Source of the DNA: Gigaspora margarita
Taxonomy: Eukaryota; Glomeromycota; Glomeromycetes; Diversisporales; Gigasporaceae
DNA length: 64,000 nt
Direction: 5' to 3'
NCBI GenBank assembly: GCA_009809945.1
Contig: WTPW01000624.1
Location: 273,171-337,170 of the forward strand
A program made the translations under genes and the position numbers. Numbering within the stretch: position 1 is the first letter of the stretch; each line of letters starts with the position of its first letter. The notes beneath the pieces are model-generated. The model saw only the letters and a program-made list of their open reading frames with translations. It searched no databases and was not told the origin of the DNA. Positions 1 to 10,290 of the stretch are shown here, piece after piece.

Positions 1-34
<34 letters not shown>

Positions 35-351
35 ACTGTTCTTACTATTTTTTTATTAGGCATTTCAAATATAACATTTAAAAACTTATCCTATTAGCAT
101 TCTTTTAAATATACTTATTTTGCCCATTACCCATTTTCAAATATAACCTTTTTATCCAATACCTACTTCTCAAATATAACCTTTTTAAAAAAATGGGCCT
201 CTATTAGCGATTTTTCAAATATAACATTATATAGATTATTTGGGGTCCTAGATAACTAGTTACATGCCTACTAATTTTTTCTATAAAATTTGTTTCTTTT
301 AACTGCAGACTACTAATTAAATATTGTAAATCTATAAATATTAATAAATAA

Positions 352-850
352 ATTAATTACCAATTTGAATAAAATCAGCACTATAGCTATATTATTACTA
401 TATTTAAAGGTCACTTAAAGCTAGATATATCACAAAATAGCCCAATATATAACCCAGATCTATTTAAACAAAACAGAGTAAGAAACAAAGACAAAAATAC
501 AAAAAATATAAAAACAGCTACTCAAACCAGTCTTGGTTTACTAAATAAAATATTGAAAATATGATATTGCTATATATAAACAACTTTTTTTATTCATGAT
601 CTAATTCTAACTCTAATATCAATTAATTTTTTTAAAAATCAGAAAATTAGATAATCTCATAATGTACCTGGCTTTAAGTAACCCCTATTTTTGAAATTTA
701 TAATAAACAAATAAATAAACAATATATTATCAAATTTGATAATGATCTTTATAAAAGTTTTTTTTTATACTAAGTAAATATTATTTTTGGCTCTAAATAA
801 AGTTGTAGAGCAGATTCTCATAGTTCTTCTAGAACCTCAAACAATTTATA
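352..850. repeat. Fragment of the TTAATT-ended non-autonomous DNA element family
   Basis: The segment starts TTAATTACCAATTTGAATAA followed by AATCAGCACTATAGCTATATTATTACTA. The same terminus recurs at 9403, and inverted at 34161 and 18648. An internal AATAAACAAATAAATAAACAATATAT block is also shared with the copies at 9.7 kb and 33.8 kb. Its second end was not found here, so it is probably a truncated copy. Confidence 0.5.
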
Positions 851-1153
851 TGAGATCATATTTGAAAAATTGCTAATATAAGATAAAATGGGTTATTGTG
901 ACAAAGTTAAAGTTATTACTTATAAAACTTCATACTTAGAGGAGTGGCAAAAATTAGGTGATTTTTTAGGAGAGGAGAGGAGTAAAAAATGTTAAAATTA
1001 TATATAGAAACCTGACCAAATTTATATTAAGAAGGGGAAGGGAGTAGGTCTCTAATAAAAAACAATCAGGTGATTAATAACATGGCTTGTACTATATAAA
1101 CCTGTTTTTTTTTAAATATATTGAACCAAAGCTCAATTTAGATTAGATTTCAT

Positions 1154-2038
1154 CTCCAAACTTAATCATCCCAAATCATTCAAAATCAAAAACCTCTTAA
1201 ATGATTTGTCTACCTATTCACACTTTCACAGAATGGCTCCTAATAGCTTCTTCTCACCTGACTGTTTCTACTATAGCTTTCCAGCATTCTCTACCTATTG
1301 GCTAATATGTCAAAATTATCAACTATTAGATCAAATTATCCACTCAGCTGTAACCAAAGTCATTCATAGTGCAGATATCGACCTATCTCCCTGCCACCTA
1401 AAAGATCTTGTACAAGCAATCTACACATATCCATCTTTTGACCCTATCTCTACATTTTTAGACCCCTACTATCTATATTCCACTATCAAAGGACTGATCC
1501 TGTTCTACTAATTCAATCACTACAACCTTTTAATATACCATACAAGCAAGTTTCTCAGATTATTGTCAAGGTCCTTCTTGAAATATCTGAAAAAATCTAT
1601 AAGCAAATATGGAAGCCATACTGCTCTACCTTTGCTCAATAGAAAAAGACCAATAATATCATATCTATATACAAACCCAACCAACTATTACTAGCACACT
1701 ACCCTACTTGTGCCAAGTCCTATCGATGCACAATGTTTATCTATAGTTGTCTTTGTGGACTTCCTGACCAACTACACTTTGGTACTCCATAAAATCAGTA
1801 TCTAGTTCACTATGTAAATCAAATATAGTACCTCTACTAATCATATTCTAGCTATCCAAATCTAGATGAGTCTTGACCACTCTAGTAGGTTTAGTCGCAG
1901 ATAAATTAGTCTAAGCTTCTATTCTTGAATATAATTTATATGTATTTGTTATTGTACAATTTAAGTCTTTGCTTATGCAATTTCTTATATAAATTACCCA
2001 ATAAAGATAAAAGCAAGGCCTCACCTTTAAAAAAAAAA
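1154..2038 (+). mobile_element. 5'-truncated LINE 3' end with 14-bp target-site duplication
   Basis: A perfect 14-bp direct repeat, AGATTAGATTTCAT, lies at 1140-1153 and 2039-2052. Between them is the 3' end of the LINE family found complete at 46589-55915. Codons from about 1200 read as the post-RNase H part of ORF2, for example YYLYSTIKGLILFY against YYLNTTLKGLILSY in the full copy. The element ends in the shared tail GCAAGGCCTCACCTT plus poly(A). The remnant retains TGG at the Trp of QIWKPYCS, where the full-length copy has TAG. It has its own TAG at the later FAQW Trp. It is a dead copy made by target-primed reverse transcription. Confidence 0.9.
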
Positions 2039-2240
2039 AGATTAGATTTCATATAAATTTTATTGTGTAAATATACTGGTTTTGGAACAATAATCATTTT
2101 ATACACAGAACTAAAAGATAAGATTTTGGAGGGTAGAGGTATTGTAATAAAATTGAAATTTAATATAAAAAATTTTTTTTTGCTTATTAACATAAGCTTA
2201 TATAATATTTTATTTATTTGTAGAAACTTTAAAAACTTAC

Positions 2241-2536
2241 AGGACCCCAAACATCTCTCATATAGGTCATAACTGGATTTTGGCCAATTTTGACCTAATT
2301 TGCTGAAAATGACAAAATCTATTTACTTTAATAACTTCTAATCTAGTGATCGGAATTAAATTAATATTTTTTTGTTAGATGCGCCTCACTGAGAGCTTTA
2401 TTTAAAAAAAAGATCATTCAAATTGGACCACTGAATGCCAAGATAATTGCTAAAAAATGTTTTTTGCTTTTCAAATTTTAGATATTTTTGCTGAAAAATT
2501 TCAAGTATGATCTCTATACTAGATGTCCGGGGTCCT
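2241..2536. mobile_element. Small inverted-repeat element (AGGACCCC family) with 8-bp TSD
   Basis: The ends are AGGACCCC and GGGGTCCT, with an imperfect terminal repeat of about 26 bp (ACATCT...TATA). It is flanked by an exact 8-bp repeat, AAACTTAC, at 2233-2240 and 2537-2544. A closely similar copy lies at 12640-12920 and a split copy at 33406-34225. No coding sequence. The 8-bp TSD suggests a hAT-type mobiliser, which is inference. Confidence 0.8.
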
Positions 2537-2829
2537 AAACTTACTAAATTTTGACAAATAAGTACAGTATTTAAATTATTTAAAGCAAGTACTAATACTA
2601 AGTAAAAACTAATTCAATTTTTATTTTTTTTTAGAATTTTGGTCGCTTCTACCTTATTCTAAACTTATGAATTTAACTATTCGTTACTTCTACTTTGTTC
2701 TAGCTTTGCTATTTTTGTGATTTTCTTTTTTGCATTTTTATTCTTATATTTTTTTTTTTGTTCCAGATTTTGCTATAGTTTGATTTTTTCTGCATCACTG
2801 ACTCTTTTTTCTACACCACCAGCTCTTTT

Positions 2830-4482
2830 TTCTGAGCTGCTAGTTCTTTTTTTCATTTAGCTTCTTTGATCTTCTTTTTTGCTTCTTTGTTTGCTTCTTT
2901 TAATTTTTGCAAACTTTTCTCATTGGTTAGAAGTTGTGCAAAGGGAAATTTTTTTTTTTTAGTAGCAGGACCAGACTCAGAAAATTTTAAAGCTTCAACC
3001 TGTGGGCACAAGAAAAATTGTATTTGAGAACTGAATGCAAAAACTTGTTCTAGAATATTTATAGATTTCTAGTTCTTTCTGAGTTGTTGTATTCTAAAGT
3101 TTTAGTAATTCAATTTTATTCTTAAGCATTTGATTTTTTAATATTAACTAGTTAAATTTGCATAGGTATTCTGTGAATAATTAAATTAAATAGTCAATAA
3201 TGAAGGTGATATAGTCAGTTGTAAAAATTGACTTGATGAAGGCACTATGTCTATTACTAATAAAGAGTCTAAATAATTTGACAAGAGTTGACTAGATAAA
3301 GGCACTATGCTAAATCATTCTGTTACTAATGAAGGATCCAAGTGATCTAGGCTAATAGCCTTAGTGTTAAATGACCATATGCTTATAGTTTTGAAAGTAT
3401 TACAAATAGGTAATAGTATATAGATCTCAATAAAGACTAGGGCAAAAATTTGCACAAAAGTATGTTTTGTTACTACTTTTTCAATAATATTATGATACTT
3501 ATCTGATTGTTTACTAAATTTCTTTTTTAATTTTGCAAAAGGAATTTAGATAGCTACAAGATATGAGCCATGTGAGGCAAAAGTGTATAAAGAAGGATTC
3601 CATTTTGATAACAAAATTTAACACACAAATAGCTAATGTGGCTTTTATGTCATCAAGCATAAGTAATATAGTGCAAATTAAAAGAATTGGGTTAGTGAAG
3701 TGGGTACATTTGAAAAGGTCTTCATGCATATACACAGTTTCTGTAAAGCCCATTACTGTTCCAGAATGTGCACTTTGTAATAAACCAGGTATTGCGCAAA
3801 TATCTTTATAAATAATTAAAAGTAGAATATATGAACTAGTAGCTAAAATTATAGAAGCAACCTAGATATGTTCATAATAATTTTCATAGGCAACTTTATG
3901 AACCTGATGTAAGCCTTTTTTTGCAAGAATTTTTTTTAACTTAGGTACAAGGGCAAATCCGGTCTTATCTATATTCAAATTTGTATTATAGTAAGTGAAT
4001 TTTCATCAATAATTTTTTAAGTCAATTAAAATAATCTTTAATAATGGTTGCATTGGCTCTTTTCTGAGCTTCAGACAATTCTTAGAGAATACAAAATGAT
4101 AGCTCCAGATAATCTCTTATAAACCTGGTCCACCAATTCTGCCCTGGTCCTTTATCTTCAAAAGGATATAACCATTTATTGTATTGCAATATTTTCATTA
4201 TGCAATAGTTAACATTAAACTTAGTCAAGCCCAAGCTATTGCATATTTATACAATAACTAACAAGTTGGGTTTCCTCATATTCAGTACGAATAGTAGGTG
4301 AACCCCAGCAATTAGGAGGACTTCTGTTTTTAAACACATCTCATAAAGTAGCTTCAGAAAGTCCAAAATCTTTGGCTATACTATTGATACTTAGGCATTT
4401 ATAATTAGTAGAATATTTGTTTAACTCATTAATTGTAGCAGAAATTGTATCTCATTATTTAATATAAAAAATTTCTGGCATT
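2830..4482 (-). pseudogene. Pogo-like (CENP-B HTH plus DDE_1) transposase relic
   Basis: Read from an ATG at about 4480, the broken frames give a recognisable transposase. An N-terminal helix-turn-helix region contains SINSIAKDFGLSEATL. A second HTH-like part includes NRSPPNCWGSPTIRTEYEE and GPGQNWWTRFIRDYLELSF. The catalytic core begins at NIDKTGFALVP, matching the family's N-x-D-E-T-G block with Glu replaced by Lys. A later block, LLMLDDIKATLAICVLNF, corresponds to the LLMLDGHxSH block. A Lys/Glu-rich tail is legible near 2830-2930. Several in-frame stops and frameshifts make it inactive. Two early stops fall where Gln and Trp are expected. It is the core of the surrounding inverted-repeat element. 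Confidence 0.65.
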
Positions 4483-5361
4483 TTATTCTAATAAAAAAAA
4501 ATAAGAAGAAAATTTAAAAGAAATAATTAATTAAGAATAAATAACTATGTAAAAAGTATGTAATTAGTAAGTTAATAAATAAAAAAAGTATTATACTTTA
4601 ATAAAAGTATAATTTATTTAATTATTAATTTAATAAATAATAAATACAAAAAAATTTAATAAATAAAAATGCAAATAATAAAAAGTGCTATTTAAAAAAG
4701 CATAATTTAAAGCATGGTTAGGTCTTGTTAAAAAAACTTTACAAAAGTATGATCTTAGTAAAATTATAGCAATCGGATAGAACTAGTCAAAGCTTGGACT
4801 ATTATTAGATCAAAACAACTTAGATAAAAGCCAATACCAAGATTACTTATTAGTCTTCAGAAATAAAAAAAAAAGCAAATACAAAGGTAAACTAATTTAA
4901 TAATTGCAGTATGAGTATAATGTGACACTAATATGACTAATAGAAAATTTTTTTATTCTTTATATTCAAGTAATACAGATTCTAAAATAAGAATGTGATG
5001 CACAAGAATATGTATATGCAAATAATCAAAAGTTTTTTGTTTATATTTATTTGGCAGTAACCTATCTTTTCTTTTAGATGGTTATATTTAATCTGAATAT
5101 TATTATAAAATGATCTAAAAGTCAATAATACTAATTTTGTCACAATATCCCTTTTACCTTAAGCCCTTTTTTAAAAAAAATTATATTTGAAAAGTAGGTA
5201 TTGGATAAAAAGGTTATATTTGAAAATAGCTAATAACTAATAACTAAAAGATTATATTTAAAATAATACTAATAGAATAAGAGATTGTAAATATTATATT
5301 TAAAATAAGTTAGTAAAAATATAAAGTAAAATTTTTTGTTTTTTTAGAGAATGTAGATTTG

Positions 5362-5392
<31 letters not shown>

Positions 5393-5819
5393 TAAAGGCT
5401 AGATAACCCAATCAAATTGCAGAATTATACAGATCCTTAGTTTGGGTTATGTAAAAATTTAAAGAATGCAAAGAATTTTATTAGCTAATAATCATATATA
5501 AATATTTGGAACAAAAAAATTCTAAGTGAACATGTTTAGAATATACTATTCTAGCTATCTGCTATTCATATCTGTGTGCTATAACAATATTAGCTTTAAC
5601 AAGTAGACAAGTTGCACAATTAAGAATATTGTTGACAAGATACAAGAATATCTTTATGGAAGAAGCAAGCCAATTAAAAAAAGCTTCTATAATTATTTGT
5701 GGAAATAGTTTGCTAATTAAGCAAAAATTTTATTTTACTTTTAAGCCCAAACATAATTTTATAAAAGATCAGTATTATTCATCAATCATATAAATTCATT
5801 AGCAAATTTATAGTACCGA

Positions 5820-7990
5820 AATCTTTCGAAAGATCTTGCAGATCTGCAATATCTTTCGAAAAATTTTGCTAATGCAATTAATTTTGAAATATTTTGCAAT
5901 ATATTTCAAAATATTTTAGTATTCAAAATATTTCAAAATATTTTTCAAAACTATGTTAGATGTGTGAAACCAAGCTGGATTAGTAGATCTGCAACCTGGA
6001 TCATGCTGGTACCAAGAGTGCATGTTCAAAATGTTTAGATAATGTTCGAATATAATCTACAAACTCTGTATTACAAGATCAGATTGATTTGTTTATAGAT
6101 CTTCAATTTTTACATTGGTTTTTTTTTCATTTGTTTTGATTTGTTTTTTTTGTTCGTTTTGTTTTTTCTCTTTGCTTTATTTTTTCCTCTTTTTTTTTTT
6201 TTTTTTTTTTTAATTTTTTTTCTTTTTATTTCGGCACTTTACAAAAATACCAACCTAACTTCTCTGGCAATTTGCAAGAAAATCTTCAACTTTTTGCAAC
6301 TTTGCAGGAACACAGATTTGACTTTGCAAGCCAACTCAGATAACACTTTGCAAGAACACAACTATTACTTCGCAATTTCTAAATTGCCAAGAACATTTTT
6401 TTAAAGAAATAGTTTTAGTTGAGCGCAAGTCTTCGCAAGGTATTGCTATATTTTTTTTCATTTGGCACTTATTTGTTTTTGTTTTTTTTAAAAATTTTTT
6501 TTATTAATTTAATTTATTCCAGCACTTTGCAAGAACACAACCTTTACTTTCTGGCACTTTCAAGAAAACCAACCCAGACTATTTCGGCATTTGGCGAATA
6601 TGAAAAATAGAGATTTGGGGCTTCCTTTTTTTTTTATTCAGTTTGTTATATTTTTTGTTTTTTCATTTTATTTTTTTTATTTTTTCGCTTCTCTACTATT
6701 TTTAGGAAGTATTTAAAAAGAAGATGATAGCCAAAACAAAAGAAATAGCTAAAACAAAATGATAGTTAAAACAAAGAAGCAAAATAATAGCTAACTGTGG
6801 GGTGAGCGAAAATAAGCGTATAGGACTAGTTTTTTATAGAATTATATGCGACGAAGAGAAAGTATTTTAAAATATGTTTTCGTTTTTGTTTTTTTCACTT
6901 TTTTTGAATTCATTTTTTTTTGTTTTTATTTTTTTTTATTCAGTTTGCTTATATTTTTTGTTTTTTTTTATTTTTTATTTTTTTACTTCTACACTATTTT
7001 TAGGAAGTATTTAAAAAAGAACGAAATGAAGATGATAGAAAAAACAAAAGAAATAACTAAAGCAAAATGATAGTTAAACCAAAAAAGCGAAATAATAGCT
7101 AACTGTGGGGTGAGCGAAAATAAGTGTGTAGGACTAGTTTTTTTGGAATTATATACGATGAAGTGCGAAAGTATTTTAAGGGTAGAGGGTACATAGATCA
7201 TTTTTATATAGTTTTATATAGTATTTTAAAAATTTCATAGAAAACTGATATATGCTACTAATAAAACTTTTTTAAATTACAACTAATTTTTATTAAAATT
7301 TTACAAAATATAAATAAAATAATTTATCTATTATAGTAAAATTTTGAACTATTATTATATTTTAAAAAAATATAGTTGTATATATTACAAAGTTTTTCTG
7401 GGTTAGCCCAAATTTTTCTGGGTCACACAAAATCGCCAATTCTGATTGGTCAATTTGCGTAAATTTATAAGTTAGTTTTATTACTAAATTTTAATATCCA
7501 ATTTTTAAAAATATATATTTCATTGAGTTTTTAACCAATTTTAATAATTTTACTATTATTAGAATCAGAAAAACCTTCCTTACAAACTTGTCTTAAGTAT
7601 TAAAATTAGTTTACTTAATATAATTTTTTATAAATTAATTATAAAAAAAATTTACCATTAAGTTTATATATAATTTTAAAATAGTACCCTCTACCCTTAA
7701 AATACATTTTCATTTTTGTTTTTTTCTTTTTTTTTGGGTTTATTTTTTTTGTCATTTTTTTCATTTTTTTTTTTTTTATAATATATAATAAAAATATAAT
7801 ATTGAATAAAAATGTATATTTAATTTAAAATAAATTTAAAATATAATGTATAATAATAAATAAAAAAATATGAAATTTTATATTGAATTGCTAAAATATG
7901 CGAAACCATTTGAAAATGTTGCAAAACTATGATTATATGAATATGTATATTGTTTATTGTGATAATATTTGAAATATTACCTCTTGCGAT
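5820..7990 (+). repeat. Large T-rich dispersed repeat, copy 1
   Basis: The region starts with arrays of (A)AATATTTCAAAATATTT and CTTTCGAAAGAT, followed by a conserved block at 5969 (AGCTGGATTAGTAGATCT). It continues through T-runs punctuated by GCACTTTGCAAGAACACAAC-like motifs. Two tandem units of about 305 bp at 6.6-7.18 kb share AATAGCTAACTGTGGGGTGAGCG. It ends in AATAATAAATAAA sequence and a TTGCAAAAC block near 7915. Similar arrangements occur at 12.94-15.73 kb and 29.93-32.87 kb. T-rich open frames inside, such as 6141-6404, are compositional and have no protein-like features. The origin is unknown. Confidence 0.55.
7179..7697. mobile_element. MITE with AGGGTAGAGGGTAC inverted ends and TA target
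   Basis: Terminal inverted repeats AGGGTAGAGGGTAC...GTACCCTCTACCCT are flanked by TA at 7177-7178 and 7698-7699. The neighbouring tandem unit at 6863 supplies the empty site: GTATTTTAAAATA, with one TA. A second member lies at 39604-39966. The TA target duplication is that of the Tc1/mariner superfamily. No coding capacity. Confidence 0.85.
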
Positions 7991-8029
7991 TCCAGAAAGA
8001 GGATAATTAGGTACAGGGTTGCATTGTTT

Positions 8030-8240
8030 TTATTTGCCCTATTTCGCAATATTTCGCAATATATTTCAAAATATTTCAAAATTTATTTCGAAATATTTCG
8101 AAAGAAATGCATGCCAAAATCTTTTGAAAGATTGCGATTCTTTTGAAAGATTTCACGTCAATTGCAATTCTTTCAAAAGATTTCGGTATGCAATTTCTTT
8201 CGAAAGATTTCGTATATTTATTTTGCTGATGTTATAGGTT
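8030..8240. repeat. ATTTCGAAAGATTTC / CAAAATATTTC simple-repeat cluster
   Basis: The stretch is made of interspersed TTTCGCAATATTTCGCAATA and CTTTCGAAAGATT units, the latter self-complementary around TTCGAA. The same units occur at 5815-5950. An open frame across it is repetitive and not credible as a gene. Confidence 0.6.
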
Positions 8241-8399
8241 TTATCTATAGTCTTAGTAAAAAAAAAAAAGATTAATAAAGTTCTGCATAAAATATAGGAT
8301 GCTAAACAAGATAACAAAAAAGAACAGGTATCTACTTTCTAGTTTCTATAAATTATTAAACACACTAACTTAGTTAGCTTGGTACACTACTCTTGATTT

Positions 8400-9345
8400 A
8401 GCAACTAGGATTTGGCAAATAGAGATGAATTTATAGAATAAGAAAAAAATGGCCTTTACCTTTAGATTTGGGTTATATAAATTTTATGTGATACTTTTTG
8501 GGCTCATGAATGCTCTAGCTACTATTTTAAAAATTGATGATTGGGGTTTGCAAGTGGTTTGCAAAATGTTTTGCAAAAGTTTGTATTGGTTTATATTAGC
8601 AATATAACTATTTTTTCTGATATTTAAAAATCACATAATTTATTTAAAAGATATTTTTTAAAAAATCCAAGCTACAAATTTGTAGTTAAATAAAAAAATT
8701 CTACTTTAAACAAAGAAAAATAATTTTATTAGAGTATAAAATCTCTTAACAAAAAATAACACTTGAAAATTGTAAATTAAAGTTGTAAAAAAGTTTTTGT
8801 TACCAAAAAATATTATAGCACTTTAGGGATTTTTAGGCCTTGCTAGTTTTTATAAAAGATTTATATAAGATTTTGCAAAAATTATAGCACTTCAATAAAT
8901 TTTTTAAAAATTAAAACCTTTTATAAATAAAGTATCAATTAGCAAATTATATTTGAAAATCTAAAAAAATATTAACTACTATTTTAGTACTAGCACATCT
9001 AATAATATTAAAGAATATATTTTGTATACAACAATTCTCACTTGCTTTGGGAACTATATTAGCACAATCAAATATTATTAAGAAAAAGTATATTATTGAA
9101 TATGCTAGCAGATCTACAAGTTCTGCTAAAAAAAACAATATAATAACCAAATTAGAATGCATAATTATTAAGTATGCTATCAAAAAGTTTCACATATTTG
9201 TACAGATCAAAATTTACTATTGTTACAGATTATTTAGTATTGGTTTATCTAAATAATAAGTAAATCTGACAAATCAAATAGCTTGATGAATAATAAATCT
9301 CTAAGGCTATAATTTTGTAATTAAGTACTGCTCAAGTAAATAGTC
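8400..9345 (+). pseudogene. Ty3/gypsy pol (reverse transcriptase and RNase H) relic
   Basis: Translating across stops gives blocks in the correct Ty3/gypsy order. First is an RT palm block, TFRFGLYKFYVILFGLMNA (consensus FGLxNAPATF). Then comes the connection block GFLGLASFYKRFI at about 8825, followed by DFAKIIAL. Last is the RNase H-proximal block IIKYAIKKFHIFV followed by KFTIVTDYLVLVYLNN after a frame adjustment near 9200. The YxDD motif is not legible, and there are more than ten stops. No LTRs were found nearby, so this is an old internal fragment. Confidence 0.7.
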
Positions 9346-9402
9346 TTCTTATATAGATAAATTGTCTAAAATAGAATATCCAATTTAAAAAATATATAGT
9401 AC

Positions 9403-9735
9403 TTAATTACCAATTCAGATAAAATTGGTACTATAGCTATATTATTACTATATTTGGGAGATATCTAAAGCCTAGCACATTAGAAATTACTCAATTTTTC
9501 TAATTTTTTGATTTTATATATAGTAAAATCATATATTTTTGATACTTTTACTTATTTAATTAAGACCGGTTTAGATAGCTATTTTTTATATATTTTGCTT
9601 TTTGTCTTTGCTATCTTGAATTGTTTTTTTCAAACTGATCCAGGTTTTATATTAGGTAATTTCATAAGATGCCAGGCTTTAGACAACTTCTATATTTGGA
9701 ATTAGGGATAAACAAATAAGTAAACAATATACAGT
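9403..9735. repeat. TTAATT-ended element, partial copy
   Basis: It begins TTAATTACCAATTCAGATAA followed by AATTGGTACTATAGCTATATTATTACTA, nearly the same as 352 onward. It has the internal block AATAAGTAAACAATATA near 9712. The second terminus was not located. Confidence 0.5.
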
Positions 9736-9754
9736 TATACTCTCTATATTACAA

Positions 9755-9915
9755 AATATTTTAAGTAGCTATATATCAATATATAACACATTGTTTTATA
9801 TCAATTAAAATTAAATGTTATATATCAATTAACTTGTTATAAATTGATATACATTTATATCGATAAATATCATAATTAAAATATAAATCATTATACATCA
9901 GCTAATTAATTATTA
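9755..9915. repeat. AT-rich ATATATCGATATATAA-type palindromic repeat
   Basis: Blocks such as TAGCTATATATCAATATATAAC and repeated TTATATATCAATTA recur at 29165-29262 and 39335-39545. Many short self-complementary ATATCGATAT units. No coding sequence; function unknown. Confidence 0.5.
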
Positions 9916-10066
9916 TTATATTCATTAGTAGTTTCAAAATGTTTTGAAATATTTTAAATATTTTAAAATATTTTAGAACTAGAAAACCAAGCTGGATTAG
10001 TAGATCTGTAACCTGGGTTATACCAAGTACAAAGGACCCTGAACTAGTGTTACAAATCATCAAAAT

Positions 10067-10290
10067 TTTTCAATCGATTAGTTGATAAATTATTTTATTC
10101 AACTATTGATTTTATTTGACTAATCGATTAATTGACCAATCGATTAGTTGACCAATCGATTAATCGATTAGTTGTTCAATAGATTAATCGATTAGTTGAC
10201 CCAATCAATTAGTTGTTCAATCGATTAAATGATTAGTTGACCAATTGATTAATCAATTAATTGATTAGTTGACCAATCAATTACAGTTAA
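10067..10290. repeat. Minisatellite of AATCGATTAGTTGACC units
   Basis: About 220 bp of degenerate copies of AATCGATTAGTTGACC and AATCGATTAATCGATT. Each unit contains the palindrome TAATCGATTA. A related array in mostly opposite orientation lies at 12306-12625. Confidence 0.85.

Larger units (their letters stand above)
32..5345 (-). mobile_element. Decayed pogo-like DNA transposon with long subterminal inverted repeats
   Basis: The left end (about 116-205) and the right end (about 5160-5235) hold the same sequence in opposite orientation. Both contain the motif CAAATATAACCTTTTTATCC, then CAATACCTACTT and a second CAAATATAA copy next to a run ending in GGGC. Further CAAATATAAC-type motifs lie outside these at both ends. 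The transposase relic between them is on the minus strand. A LINE 3' fragment and small inverted-repeat elements were inserted later. The exact termini are uncertain because both outer ends run into homopolymer A/T. A pogo-type element is inferred from the enclosed transposase. Confidence 0.5.

Noticed and set aside
6141-7070. Phe/Leu-rich open frames resembling membrane proteins
   Set aside because: They arise from T-runs in the dispersed repeat, with no start context, conserved motif or codon signal.
10067-10290. CRISPR array
   Set aside because: Units are degenerate and contiguous with no unique spacers; the context is eukaryotic.
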